From positions 1 through 64,000 of the forward strand of contig CALKIW010000008.1 of the NCBI GenBank assembly GCA_937995875.1: a stretch of DNA of 64,000 bases. The letters are read 5' to 3'. This stretch comes from an uncultured Bacteroidales bacterium. Lineage in GTDB: Bacteria; Bacteroidota; Bacteroidia; Bacteroidales; Bacteroidaceae. The notes beneath the pieces are model-generated. The model was given only the letters and a program-made list of their open reading frames with translations, had not been told where the DNA came from and searched no databases. The position numbers and the translations under genes are program-made. Below are positions 41,565-50,448 of this stretch, piece by piece (position 1 is the first letter of the stretch; each line of letters begins with the position of its first letter).

Positions 41565-42842
41565 TTAGTCTATTTTCATAAATGATTCCATAAATTCACC
41601 CAGATGGAGCAGGCCGTATGAGCCTGATACACATGCCACTTCGTCATAACGTTGCACTGAGTCCGGCTCTATGCCCTTATACCAAAACAGGAATGGTACC
41701 GGCTCAGAAACGTGGGTGCGAATTTCTATGGGTGTCGGGTGATCGGGCAGCACGGCGATACACACCGGCTCGTCCCATTGGCTCACCTCTTTATATATAG
41801 GCTCCACAATGCGGTGGTCCAGATATTCAATGGTGCGGAGTTTCAAATCCAAGTCACCGTCGTGCCCGGCTTCGTCGCTGGCCTCAAGATGAAGATATAC
41901 GAAGTCCTGCTTGCGCAGTGCCTCGATGGCCGCAGCAGCCTTTCCCTCGTAGTTGGTGTCGGCCAGTCCTGTGGCTCCGGGTACCTTGATGATGTCCAGT
42001 CCCGCATAATGGCCGATGCCCCGTATCAGGTCTACGGCCGAAATAACCGAGCCGGTATTCACCTGCGGATAGTGTTGCATCAGGGTTTGCATACTTGGCC
42101 GGTAGCCCCCGCTCCAAGGCCAGATGCTGTTAGCAGGGCGCTGGCCTTTGCGTTCCTTGTCTTGGTTGAATGGATGGGCGGCCAGAAGTTTCTGTGATTT
42201 GAGTATCAGGTCGTTAAGCAAATCGGCTGTTTCCCTGCCCGACATTCTCACTTCGCCGGTCGGATTACCGTCAATCCCGAAGATTGGCTCGTGCACGTCT
42301 TCCCATCCTTTCTCGCTCTCAACCAGCAGTTTGTGCCATTCCTCGTTGGGATGGTCGTGAGGCGGAGCGCACACCACATGCTTACTCGCACGCTTGATGA
42401 CGAGCAGGTGGCGATATTGAATACCGGTTACAAAACGTATCTGCTCTGTACCAAGATTGGCATTGAGATAATCAATCAGCTTGTCGCCATTCTCCGTAGA
42501 GAGGTTTCCGCCGTTGTGGGTGATAATCTTTCCGTCTTGCAGCGTGATAAAGTTACACCTCATCGCCATGTCTTCAGGCTCCATGTCGTAACCGATACTG
42601 GCTGCCTCAAGCGGCCCCCGACCTTCGTACACCTTGTTCAGGTCGTAGCCTAAGATGGCTGTATTGGCAACCTCAGAGCCGGGATGAAATCCCTCAGGAA
42701 TGGTCATCAGCCGTCCGCATCGCCCTTCACGGGCCATCCTGTCCATGTAAGGCGTGTCGGCAAACTGCAACAGCGTCTTTCCGCCGAGCCTTTCCACAGC
42801 GTGATCGGCCATGCCATCTCCTAATATAATAATGTGTTTCAT
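41565..42842 (-). CDS. ApgM-family protein, probable homoserine kinase of the threonine operon
   Basis: A 425-residue alkaline-phosphatase-superfamily protein of the archaeal-type cofactor-independent phosphoglycerate mutase (COG3635/ApgM) group. It begins MKHIIILGDGMADHAVERLG, contains HPGSEVANTAILGYD (metal and Ser nucleophile region), NPTGEVRMSGRETADLL, EASDEAGHDGD and AVLPDHPTPI. In Bacteroidota members lying in the threonine operon have been reported as the missing homoserine kinase (e.g. Bacteroides thetaiotaomicron), replacing a GHMP-type ThrB. Its place between thrA and thrC, with no ThrB in the window, fits that role. The open frame to 43109 overlaps thrA and is not used; the ATG 42842 gives the family start. 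Confidence 0.88.
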   Translation of the reverse strand: MKHIIILGDGMADHAVERLGGKTLLQFADTPYMDRMAREGRCGRLMTIPEGFHPGSEVANTAILGYDLNKVYEGRGPLEAASIGYDMEPEDMAMRCNFITLQDGKIITHNGGNLSTENGDKLIDYLNANLGTEQIRFVTGIQYRHLLVIKRASKHVVCAPPHDHPNEEWHKLLVESEKGWEDVHEPIFGIDGNPTGEVRMSGRETADLLNDLILKSQKLLAAHPFNQDKERKGQRPANSIWPWSGGYRPSMQTLMQHYPQVNTGSVISAVDLIRGIGHYAGLDIIKVPGATGLADTNYEGKAAAAIEALRKQDFVYLHLEASDEAGHDGDLDLKLRTIEYLDHRIVEPIYKEVSQWDEPVCIAVLPDHPTPIEIRTHVSEPVPFLFWYKGIEPDSVQRYDEVACVSGSYGLLHLGEFMESFMKID

Positions 42843-42886
42843 TCTTTCTTGTTTCTTGTTCCCAAGTAGGGAAATAAGGTGGTGCA

Positions 42887-45325
42887 TCAAATGTTTGCTA
42901 TACTCATGATGTTGGCAAATACTCCGGCTGCCGTCACGCTTGCCCCGGCGCCATACCCTTGTATTTGCATGGGGTATTCCTTGTAGCGTTCGGTGGTGAG
43001 CATCACGATGTTGTTGCTCCCTTCCAGACGATAGAACGGATGGTTGCGGTCTACAGCCTGCAATGCGACGCTTGTCTCTCCGCCATCCATTGTGGCCACA
43101 AAGCGCCATTTTTTGTCTTCAGCTTCGAGTTTCCTTCTTCGTGCTTCGAAGTCGGCGTCAAGCTGCGGCAGTTTTTTCCAAAAATCGTCTACAGACCCTT
43201 TAAAATATTCATCGGGAACAAACAGCGACTTCTTTACGTCGGCCTGCTCCACACGATACCCGGCTTCGCGGGTCAGAATCACCAACTTGCGAATCACATC
43301 TATACCGCTCAAGTCAATGCGTGGGTCGGGCTCAGCATAGCCTTGTTTCTTGGCTCGCTTCACCGTTTCAGAGAAAGGAACGTCTGCGGATATTTCGTTA
43401 AAGATAAAGTTTAACGTTCCACTCAAAACCGCCTCAATCTTAAGTATTCGGTCTCCGGAGTTTCTTAAGTCATTGATAGTGCCTATAATGGGCAGACCGG
43501 CTCCGACATTGGTCTCGTAGAGAAACTTTACTCCACGTTTCAGCGCCGTAGATTTCAAGCGTGCGTAGTTCTCAAATTCTGAGCTGGCAGCTATCTTGTT
43601 GGCCGTCACCACACTGATATTGTGGCTTAGAAACGATTGATAGAGGGCTGCAATCTCCTTTGATGCCGTGCAATCCACGAAGACGGAATTAAAAATATTC
43701 ATCTTCAGAATCCTGTCACGCAGTTTTTCGGGATTGCTTGGCTCCGATGTTTCGAGCAGTTCCCGATAGTTGTCGAGATCCACTCCGTCGCGAGAGAGGA
43801 TGGCACGCTTTGAACTGGCAATGCCCACCACATTGAGTTTCAGGCGCGAGTGCTCTTTCAGTTCTTCGTATTGCGACCTGATTTGCTCAATGAGTTTGCC
43901 GCCCACCGTACCGATACCGCATATAAACACATTGAGCACGTTGTATTCTGAAAGGAAGAACGAGTCGTGGAGCACATTCAGCGATTTGCGGAGAAATTGC
44001 GAATCGACTACAAAAGATATGTTGGTTTCCGACGCTCCCTGCGCACAAGCGATGACCGAAATACCGCTTCGGCCCAATGTGCCAAACAGTTTACCGGCAA
44101 TACCCGGTGTATGTTTCATGTTCTCGCCGACAATGGCGATAGTAGCCAGATTGCTTTCGGCGTGCATGGGGAACATGGCTCCGTCTTCGATTTCGGCTTC
44201 AAATTCTTTGTTCAGCACTCCCATTGCATCTTCGGCATCTTCGTCGCGCACACCGATAGAGGTAGAATTCTCTGACGATGCCTGCGACACGAGGAATACA
44301 CTGATGCCGTTGTCGGCCAAAGCCGTGAAGATGCGGCGGTTTACACCGATGACGCCGACCATCGAAAGTCCTGATACCGTGATGAGTGTAGTGCCCTTGA
44401 TGCTCGAAATTCCTTTAATAGCTTTGCGGTCGTTTTCCACCTTTTTCTTGATAACCGTACCCGGATTTTCTGGGTTAAAGGTGTTTTTAACTCGGATAGG
44501 AATATTCTTGATACACACCGGATAGATGGTTGGCGGATAAACTACTTTAGCTCCGAAGTTGCAAAGCTCCATCGCTTCTACATAGCTTAGTTCGTCAATA
44601 GTGTAGGCCGAGTGAATAACTTTGGGGTCGGCCGTCATGAATCCGTCCACGTCGGTCCAGATTTCCAGTGACTTCGCGTTCAGGGCGGCGGCTATAACCG
44701 ATGCCGTATAGTCGGAGCCTCCACGTCCGAGATTGGTGATTTCGCCCGTATCACGGTCGGAGGAAATAAATCCCGGCACAAGCGATATGCGTGGCAAATC
44801 CTCAAATGCGGCTTTCACCAACTTGGTGCTCAACTCACTATCGAGGTTGTTCTTGCCGTTCAAGGATTCGGTTTTGATAAACTCCCGCGAGTCAAACCAT
44901 TTGGAGCCGCGAACGAGCGTAGCCACAATATTGGAACTCAGACGTTCACCGTAGCTCACGATGGCGTCTTGTGTCTTCTTACTTAAATCATGAATGAGAT
45001 ATACTCCGAAATAAATGGAATGGAGTTGTTCGAAAAGGGCATCTACCTTATTAAATAGAGATTCGCGGTCGTGGGTGTCTGTGATAATGGTATCGATCAG
45101 TTTATGATGTCGGTCCACCATATCCTTAAAGGATGCTTTCCAACTTTCGTTACCCTCTACCGCCATTTGCGATGTGGCAATAAGTTTATCGGTGATTCCA
45201 CCTAAGGCACTGACTACTACAATAATCGGCTGGCGACGTGCCTCGTTTTCTACAATGCGTTTTAAGCTGAGAATGCTTTTTACGGAACCTACTGATGTTC
45301 CGCCAAATTTCAATACTTTCATCAA
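42887..45325 (-). CDS. thrA: Bifunctional aspartate kinase / homoserine dehydrogenase
   Basis: An 812-residue fusion enzyme for the first and third steps from aspartate. The aspartokinase occupies about residues 1-300 (KFGGTSVGSVKSILSLK at the start, VPGFISSDRDTGEITNLGRGGSDYTASVIAAALNAK). Two ACT regulatory regions follow (about 310-455; TLITVSGLSMVGVIGVNRRIFTALADNGISVFLVSQASSE). The homoserine dehydrogenase covers about 465-812, with the nucleotide motif FICGIGTVGGKLIEQI, VDCTASKEIAALY, ETNVGAGLPIIGTINDL and SGTLNFIFNEISADVPFSETV. It is first in the operon; 44 nt separate it from the kinase gene. Probably feedback-controlled by threonine via ACT domains. Confidence 0.97.
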   Translation of the reverse strand: MMKVLKFGGTSVGSVKSILSLKRIVENEARRQPIIVVVSALGGITDKLIATSQMAVEGNESWKASFKDMVDRHHKLIDTIITDTHDRESLFNKVDALFEQLHSIYFGVYLIHDLSKKTQDAIVSYGERLSSNIVATLVRGSKWFDSREFIKTESLNGKNNLDSELSTKLVKAAFEDLPRISLVPGFISSDRDTGEITNLGRGGSDYTASVIAAALNAKSLEIWTDVDGFMTADPKVIHSAYTIDELSYVEAMELCNFGAKVVYPPTIYPVCIKNIPIRVKNTFNPENPGTVIKKKVENDRKAIKGISSIKGTTLITVSGLSMVGVIGVNRRIFTALADNGISVFLVSQASSENSTSIGVRDEDAEDAMGVLNKEFEAEIEDGAMFPMHAESNLATIAIVGENMKHTPGIAGKLFGTLGRSGISVIACAQGASETNISFVVDSQFLRKSLNVLHDSFFLSEYNVLNVFICGIGTVGGKLIEQIRSQYEELKEHSRLKLNVVGIASSKRAILSRDGVDLDNYRELLETSEPSNPEKLRDRILKMNIFNSVFVDCTASKEIAALYQSFLSHNISVVTANKIAASSEFENYARLKSTALKRGVKFLYETNVGAGLPIIGTINDLRNSGDRILKIEAVLSGTLNFIFNEISADVPFSETVKRAKKQGYAEPDPRIDLSGIDVIRKLVILTREAGYRVEQADVKKSLFVPDEYFKGSVDDFWKKLPQLDADFEARRRKLEAEDKKWRFVATMDGGETSVALQAVDRNHPFYRLEGSNNIVMLTTERYKEYPMQIQGYGAGASVTAAGVFANIMSIANI

Positions 45326-45388
45326 TATGATATTTTAGTCATGTAATGCCACCCCTGACACAAACAGGGCCGAAGCAAAACTTAGCTG

Positions 45389-45419
45389 CAAAAATAACAA
45401 TTATTATTATGATGTCCAA
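45389..45419 (-). promoter_or_regulatory. Threonine operon promoter
   Basis: On the minus strand TTG (45419-45417), 20 nt, then TATTTTTG (45396-45389): a complete -33/-7 pair. It lies 64 nt before the thrA start. The short leader shows no Thr/Ile-rich leader peptide, so classic enterobacterial attenuation is not suggested. Confidence 0.65.
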
Positions 45420-45594
45420 CTAAAATGGTTGCAAAATATTGTTTTTATTGAATATCTGCCTACAAATTGTAGTTACACATTCTTTTGATGTACATTTTGA
45501 TAGTTTTAAAAGACAAATTGTAGGCTTTTTAATAAAGTTGTTGATGGCATCAGTATAAAACATTGAATTACTATGACAAACAAGTGTTCTATTT
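45420..45594. other. Intergenic region upstream of the thrA promoter
   Basis: AT-rich with no gene seen. An imperfect inverted repeat GCCTACAAATTGT (45458-45470) / ACAAATTGTAGGC (45513-45525), one mismatch in 13, ends in TTTTT on the + strand and looks like a terminator, but no + strand gene lies upstream. Confidence 0.4.
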
Positions 45595-45880
45595 TTGCTT
45601 ATTTAAAACAGACACAAACTTGTTTTCAAATACGCGAAAATTAAGCGGTTTTCGCAACATTCTGATACTCATCAGATTAGCAGGTTGAAGGTTGAAATGG
45701 ACTGATTATGAACAAAAATACGGGTTCGATTACATATCTAATGGTGCTATGGTTAAGGCTTAGTGATGAGGCGGTTAGCATTTAACCATATTGCGATTAG
45801 GCCTTATCCATGAATGGAAAAGGCCTTTACGGCAACATCGGCTTGTTTTCATTTGTCAAAATTTAGAAAACAATCGCTGA
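45595..45880. repeat. Dispersed intergenic element, copy C (most diverged)
   Basis: Related to 12930-13300 and 26725-27095. It has a left hairpin-like GCTTATTTAAAAC ... GTTTTCAAATACGC, a core GGTTCGATTACATATCTAATGG (about 45723) corresponding to GATTAAGTATCGAATGG, and GGCTT-like units at 45757, 45778 (degenerate), 45800 and 45822, again 21-22 bp apart. The right CTTTTTGCGCTGG domain is not recognisable, so this copy is shorter or decayed. No coding capacity. Confidence 0.55.
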
Positions 45881-45983
45881 TTCTTTAAATTTCAGACGCT
45901 ATAACGTCAGTAGAAAAGAGCCCATTTTGTGTGACTTTTTAATGACATAACGGACTGTTTTTGATATTCGGCTTTCGTGAGAA

Positions 45984-46397
45984 TTATTTGTAGTCTTTGG
46001 GGGTGAAAGTGACTTCATACAACACTTCCTTAGTCTTTTCAGAATGTATAACGTAGTGGAAGTTGTAGCCCTTGTCTTTGTAGGCCTTGCTGCCGGTGTT
46101 GCTGATAAGCTCGTTGCGCAGCGCCTCCTTGATCTTTGACTGCACTTTATTAACAGCCTGACTGTCGTCGGCAGCACCGGTAAGTCTGTAGTAATAATTG
46201 AAAGTCAATGTGGAACGGTCGAAAGTGACGCTGTCTGTGCGTTGCATATTCTGCACGGGAGTAGGGCAATAGCGCTCTGTAAAAGCCTTTGCTTCTTTCT
46301 CGGCACGATCTTCCAGTGTGTCATGTTTGCAGGAGGCTAACGCGACAAGAGCAATCAATGTCAAAACAAACGGGAATAGATGAAAATATTTTTTCAT
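45984..46397 (-). CDS. Small lipoprotein, function unknown
   Basis: A 137-residue protein with signal peptide MKKYFHLFPFVLTLIALVALASCKH (lipobox LASC, Cys about residue 23). The mature part is hydrophilic with an early helical segment (EDRAEKEAKAFTERYCP) and a beta-rich end (YNFHYVIHSEKTKEVLYEVTFTPKDYK). I do not recognise a family. The start is the ATG 46397; an ATG at 46421 would precede the signal peptide and overlaps a -7 box (46426-46419, TATCTTTG on the minus strand). Transcribed divergently from lepA. Confidence 0.72.
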   Translation of the reverse strand: MKKYFHLFPFVLTLIALVALASCKHDTLEDRAEKEAKAFTERYCPTPVQNMQRTDSVTFDRSTLTFNYYYRLTGAADDSQAVNKVQSKIKEALRNELISNTGSKAYKDKGYNFHYVIHSEKTKEVLYEVTFTPKDYK

Positions 46398-46469
46398 TTG
46401 ATGACGTATAATTTTTTGCAAAGATAGTAAAAAAACGAAGCATCACGGTTTGATATGTTATCTTTTTTG

Positions 46470-46690
46470 TATCTTTGCAGAAGATAGGCTGCACTCGGCA
46501 ATCCGAAAGTAAACTTTCATTGCGCTCGTTTGCGTTATCTTTGCAGAAGATAAGCTGCACTCGGCAATCCGAAAGTAAACATTCATTGCGCTCGTTTGCG
46601 TTATCTTTGCAGAAGATAGGCTGCACTCGGCAATCCGAAAGTAAACTTTCATTGCGCTCGTTTGCGGTATCTTTGCAAAAGATAGGCTTT
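46470..46690 (+). repeat. 66-bp tandem repeat carrying -7 boxes, upstream of lepA
   Basis: Three full units and the start of a fourth: TATCTTTG begins at 46470, 46536, 46602 and 46668, an exact 66-bp period. Units are almost identical, each with TTTGCAGAAGATA, GCTGCACTCGGCAATCCGA and TTCATTGCGCTCGTTTGCG. The Bacteroidota -7 box recurs in every unit; a TTT trinucleotide 17 nt upstream is closer than the usual 19-21. The last box is 86 nt before lepA. Because 66 is a multiple of 3, long artificial frames arise on both strands. Similar units occur in Prevotella genomes as I recall. A one-unit relative (TTTGCAGAAGATAG) is also in the pyk promoter at 54551. Confidence 0.9.
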
Positions 46691-46761
46691 GGCTGTCAAT
46701 GAAAATCATACAAATTGATTGTATCTAAAAGGCTATAGCTTAAGAAGATTTATTATCATTC

Positions 46762-48543
46762 ATGAAACATATAAGAAATTTTTGCATTATTGCACATATA
46801 GATCACGGAAAGTCGACTTTGGCTGACCGTATGTTGGAATACACCGGAGCGGTTGCGATAACCGAGAATCAGGTGTTGGACAATATGGATTTGGAACGAG
46901 AGCGCGGCATTACCATCAAGAGCCATGCCATCCAGATGGAGCATGAACTTGACGGAAAGAAGTATATGCTGAACTTGATCGACACTCCGGGACACGTAGA
47001 CTTCAGTTATGAAGTGTCGCGCAGTATTGCAGCGTGCGAAGGTGCCTTGTTGGTAGTGGATGCTACACAGGGAGTTCAGGCCCAGACAATATCGAATCTA
47101 TATATGGCCATTGACCACGATTTGGAGATTATCCCCGTTGTCAACAAGATAGATATGCCCAATGCGATGCCTGAAGAGGTGGAAGACGAAATTGTGGAAC
47201 TTATCGGGTGCGATAAGTCTGAAATCATACGTGCCAGTGGCAAGACGGGAGAGGGCGTAGACAAGATTATAGAGGCCGTGATCAAGAAAATCCCGGCACC
47301 GGTCGGAGATGTCTCGGAGCCTTTGCAGGCTTTGATTTTCGACTCCGTCTTTAACCCTTTTCGTGGCATTATCACGATTTGTAAGATTGTAAATGGAAAA
47401 ATTCACCAAGGCGACAAGGTGAAGTTTGTGCAAACCGGAATGGAATACGACGCCGATGAGGTGGGAGTGCTCAAACTGCAGATGGAGCCTCACAAAACCT
47501 TAGCTGCCGGCGAGGTGGGCTATATTATATCCGGAATCAAAGATACCACTGAGGTGAAAGTGGGAGACACGGTAACCCATACGGAGAGACCTTGCGCTAA
47601 GGCCATTTCCGGTTTTCAGGAAGTGAAACCGATGGTGTTTGCAGGAGTGTACCCGATAGACCCGGCTGAATATGAAAACCTCAGGGCGTCATTGGAAAAA
47701 CTTCAGCTTAACGATGCTTCCCTGACGTTTATGCCCGAATCGTCGCAGGCACTGGGCTTCGGCTTCCGCTGTGGTTTTCTGGGACTGCTCCACATGGAAA
47801 TAGTGCAGGAGCGACTGGGCCGGGAATTCAATACGGAGGTCATCACGACTGTTCCTAACGTGTCGTATAAGGTACACGACAAGTTGGGCAATGTTACAGA
47901 GGTGCATAATCCGAGTGAGTTGCCTGAGGTGACAAAGATAGAGTTTATCGAAGAGCCTTATATCAAGGCCAACATTATCACCTCTGCCGACTATTATGGT
48001 CCTATTATCAAACTGTGCCTGGACAAGCGTGGCGAATTGGTCAATGAACAATATGTTTCCGGCAACCGAGTGGAACTCCATCTGATGATGCCGCTTGGAG
48101 AAATTGTGATAGACTTTTATGACAAGCTCAAATCAATTTCGAAGGGATATGCGTCATTCGATTACACGATAGACAGCTATAGACCTTCCAAGCTGATCAA
48201 ACTTGATATATTGCTCAACGGCGACTCCGTGGACGCGCTGTCCACACTGACCCACTTTGACAATGCCACTTCGTTTGGCCGCAAGATGTGTGTGAAACTG
48301 AAAGAGCTGATACCGCGTCAGCAATTCGACATAGCCATCCAGGCTGCTATCGGCGCCAAAATCATAGCCCGCGAGACCGTGAAACAAATACGTAAGGACG
48401 TATTGGCCAAATGCTATGGTGGAGACGTCAGCCGAAAGCGAAAACTGCTTGAAAAGCAAAAAAAGGGAAAGAAGCGCATGAAACAAATCGGTAATGTGCA
48501 GGTTCCGCAAAATGCTTTTCTTGCTGTGTTGAAGCTGGATTGA
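46762..48543 (+). CDS. lepA: Translation elongation factor 4 (LepA)
   Basis: A 593-residue ribosomal GTPase that acts on stalled or mistranslocated ribosomes. G1 [15 protein letters not shown], switch [17 protein letters not shown]4 NKIDMPNA. A back-translocation domain and the LepA-specific C-terminal domain with [15 protein letters not shown] and [13 protein letters not shown] follow. The start [19 protein letters not shown] is standard. It lies downstream of the 66-bp repeat and 38 nt before a Crp-like regulator gene, likely co-transcribed. Confidence 0.98.
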   Translation: MKHIRNFCIIAHIDHGKSTLADRMLEYTGAVAITENQVLDNMDLERERGITIKSHAIQMEHELDGKKYMLNLIDTPGHVDFSYEVSRSIAACEGALLVVDATQGVQAQTISNLYMAIDHDLEIIPVVNKIDMPNAMPEEVEDEIVELIGCDKSEIIRASGKTGEGVDKIIEAVIKKIPAPVGDVSEPLQALIFDSVFNPFRGIITICKIVNGKIHQGDKVKFVQTGMEYDADEVGVLKLQMEPHKTLAAGEVGYIISGIKDTTEVKVGDTVTHTERPCAKAISGFQEVKPMVFAGVYPIDPAEYENLRASLEKLQLNDASLTFMPESSQALGFGFRCGFLGLLHMEIVQERLGREFNTEVITTVPNVSYKVHDKLGNVTEVHNPSELPEVTKIEFIEEPYIKANIITSADYYGPIIKLCLDKRGELVNEQYVSGNRVELHLMMPLGEIVIDFYDKLKSISKGYASFDYTIDSYRPSKLIKLDILLNGDSVDALSTLTHFDNATSFGRKMCVKLKELIPRQQFDIAIQAAIGAKIIARETVKQIRKDVLAKCYGGDVSRKRKLLEKQKKGKKRMKQIGNVQVPQNAFLAVLKLD

Positions 48544-48581
48544 TGAATTGTCTATTAATTACCCCTAATATTATTAACTGA

Positions 48582-49178
48582 ATGGAAAAGTTACAGACCA
48601 CCACCCGCGATATAGCGCGTGAGTTAGCTCGTAAATACAGTACGATGACCCATGAAGAACTTGATACTCTGGAGAGTATTCTTGTTCCCAAAAAATATGC
48701 TAAAGGAGAGATTATTCTTGCCGAAGGTGAGGTGTGTGAGGAAATATCATATATTGACAAAGGCCTTATCAGGCAGTTTTACTACAAGAATGATAAGGAA
48801 TTGACAGAGCATATAGGCTCTGATGGCGAGATATTCATGTGTATAGAGAGTCTCTTCAAGGAAGAAAAGACGTATTTGCAGGTTGAAGCATTGGAGCCGA
48901 CTATGGTATATGCGCTTCCTAAAATGCGTTTGGAACAAGTGGCTCTGCACAATGTGAATATCCAGATTCTGTATAGAAAGATTCTTGAGGAAAGCCTTAT
49001 TATTTCTCAAATTCATGCCGACTTGGTGAGATTTGAGACCGCGCAAAATAGGTATTTGCGACTATGCAAAATGAAGCCGCAGGTGGTGTTGCGTGCCCCG
49101 CTGCTCTATATTGCCAGCTATCTGCAAATGACACCGGAGACTTTAAGCAGGGTTAGGGCAGCTACCGTGATGGGGTAG
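48582..49178 (+). CDS. Crp/Fnr-family regulator-like protein
   Basis: A 198-residue protein with a cyclic-nucleotide-binding-type beta-roll at about residues 25-135 (KKYAKGEIILAEGEVCEEISYIDKGLIRQFYYKNDKELTEHIGSDGEIFMCIESLF), a dimerisation helix and a C-terminal HTH ending YIASYLQMTPETLSRVRA. The last HTH helix is followed by only four residues, shorter than in typical Crp (about 210). Arg/Ser residues that bind cAMP in E. coli Crp are not evident, so the ligand, if any, is unknown. It is downstream of lepA; targets cannot be read. Hairpin 49305-49336 ends the unit. Confidence 0.85.
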   Translation: MEKLQTTTRDIARELARKYSTMTHEELDTLESILVPKKYAKGEIILAEGEVCEEISYIDKGLIRQFYYKNDKELTEHIGSDGEIFMCIESLFKEEKTYLQVEALEPTMVYALPKMRLEQVALHNVNIQILYRKILEESLIISQIHADLVRFETAQNRYLRLCKMKPQVVLRAPLLYIASYLQMTPETLSRVRAATVMG

Positions 49179-49304
49179 ATGGTCGCAGGTTACACCGATC
49201 TGAAACAAGTTAAATGTCAGAATAACCGTATTGTAGGGCAATGTGAGATAAGAAACGATTCTATCTCTTAACGAAACATCCTGCACATTTGGTAAATATG
49301 ATAA

Positions 49305-49336
49305 AACGCTCGCAAGCCTTGCAGCTTGCGAGCGTT
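49305..49336. terminator. Terminator between convergent Crp-like and manA genes
   Basis: AACGCTCGCAAG (49305-49316) pairs perfectly with CTTGCGAGCGTT (49325-49336), 8-nt loop, T-rich tails; it lies 127 nt after the Crp-like stop and 59 nt beyond the manA stop. Confidence 0.75.
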
Positions 49337-49394
49337 CTTAATTAGTTGATACGCTATGGCCTATAACTCGTCGACCAAAGTTTATAGTGCAGAA

Positions 49395-50441
49395 TTAGAG
49401 TGTATTGCTATTGTCTATATAGGCTTCAAGAAGCTGTGATTTCTTCTCCTTGTTGTCTGCTATGATTTCAAAATCGGCAACAGAGGCAGGAATCAATGCA
49501 CTGTAGCCCTCTTTCAAGGCCACTTCTTCGTCTGTATTTTTCAATTGAATGCGACAGTCGCCATACATACACATCAGGATTACAAAGCTGTCACATGCTT
49601 TCAAATCATGATGGAAGATGCCATCGACATCCGTGACACACACATTGAAAAAAGAACTTTCCACGATCGGGTTTGCCTTGCCCTTCTGATAGGTATATTC
49701 CGTCCGATAGTTGTCTTTTACCTTGTAGTCTAACGCTTCGGCTGCCTGTTCGGTATGCAGTTCACGTGGTTTGCCGTCCATCCCGGGGCGATTATAGTCA
49801 AATATGCGATAGGTGACGTCGCTGCTCTGCTGTATTTCTGCTAACAATATGCCGCTTCCGATGGCGTGTACACGTCCTGCCGGCAGATAAAACACGTCTC
49901 CGGCCTTAACTTCATGCTTGGCCAACACCTCTGTAATGGTGCCGTCTGCAATGCGGCGTCTGTATTCTTCTACAGCCTCCGCACGATTTTCCGGACGCGC
50001 ATAGTTCTCATCATGAGCCATAGGTTTGCTGAAACCGGCATAAAGGAAAGCGCCCGGCTTGGCATCGATGATATACCACATTTCGGTCTTTCCGCGTTTG
50101 CCATGCAGCCGTTTTGCCATCTCATCATTGGGATGCACCTGAATGGAAAGATCGCGCTGAGCATCAATGAACTTGGCCAACAGTGGTAACTGGTTGTCAT
50201 ATTGACGCGCAACGGCCTTACCCAAGATATCTTCCGGCAACTCATTGATGACCGATACCAAATCGCGCCCCCTGAATGTTCCATTGGCAATGATGTTCAC
50301 GCTTGATGGTACTGCGCTAACCTCCCATGATTCACCAATGGGTTTGCCCTCATCGGGAAGCCCCTTCCACTTTGCAATCTTGTTTCCACCCCATATAATG
50401 GAATGTAGGTTGGACTCGAAAAGAAATGGGTATAATTTCAT
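49395..50441 (-). CDS. manA: Mannose-6-phosphate isomerase, class I
   Basis: A 348-residue zinc enzyme interconverting mannose-6-phosphate and fructose-6-phosphate. The cupin zinc site is visible in LSIQVHPNDEMA and the following KTEMWYIIDAKPGAFLYAGF; the active-site loop LPAGRVHAIGSGILLAEIQQSSDVTYRIFDYNR is complete. Start MKLYPFLFESNLHSIIWGG is standard. Last gene of the rfbB-manC-manA operon, 7 nt after manC; it supplies mannose-1-phosphate precursors for GDP-mannose with manC. Confidence 0.95.
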   Translation of the reverse strand: MKLYPFLFESNLHSIIWGGNKIAKWKGLPDEGKPIGESWEVSAVPSSVNIIANGTFRGRDLVSVINELPEDILGKAVARQYDNQLPLLAKFIDAQRDLSIQVHPNDEMAKRLHGKRGKTEMWYIIDAKPGAFLYAGFSKPMAHDENYARPENRAEAVEEYRRRIADGTITEVLAKHEVKAGDVFYLPAGRVHAIGSGILLAEIQQSSDVTYRIFDYNRPGMDGKPRELHTEQAAEALDYKVKDNYRTEYTYQKGKANPIVESSFFNVCVTDVDGIFHHDLKACDSFVILMCMYGDCRIQLKNTDEEVALKEGYSALIPASVADFEIIADNKEKKSQLLEAYIDNSNTL

Positions 50442-50448
50442 GCTTGTT

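Noticed and set aside
42843..43109. N-terminal extension of the ApgM-type kinase gene
   Set aside because: The extra 89 codons overlap thrA and have an Arg/His-rich shadow composition; the family start MKHIIILGDGMADH is at 42842.
45458..45525. CRISPR-like direct repeats around ACAAATTGTAG
   Set aside because: Only two occurrences in inverted rather than array arrangement, with no cas genes; it is a hairpin.
46321..46709. Open frames of 75-101 codons on both strands across the 66-bp repeat
   Set aside because: They arise because the 66-bp unit is a multiple of three and lacks stops in some frames; the peptides are just repeats of the unit and the region lies in a promoter.
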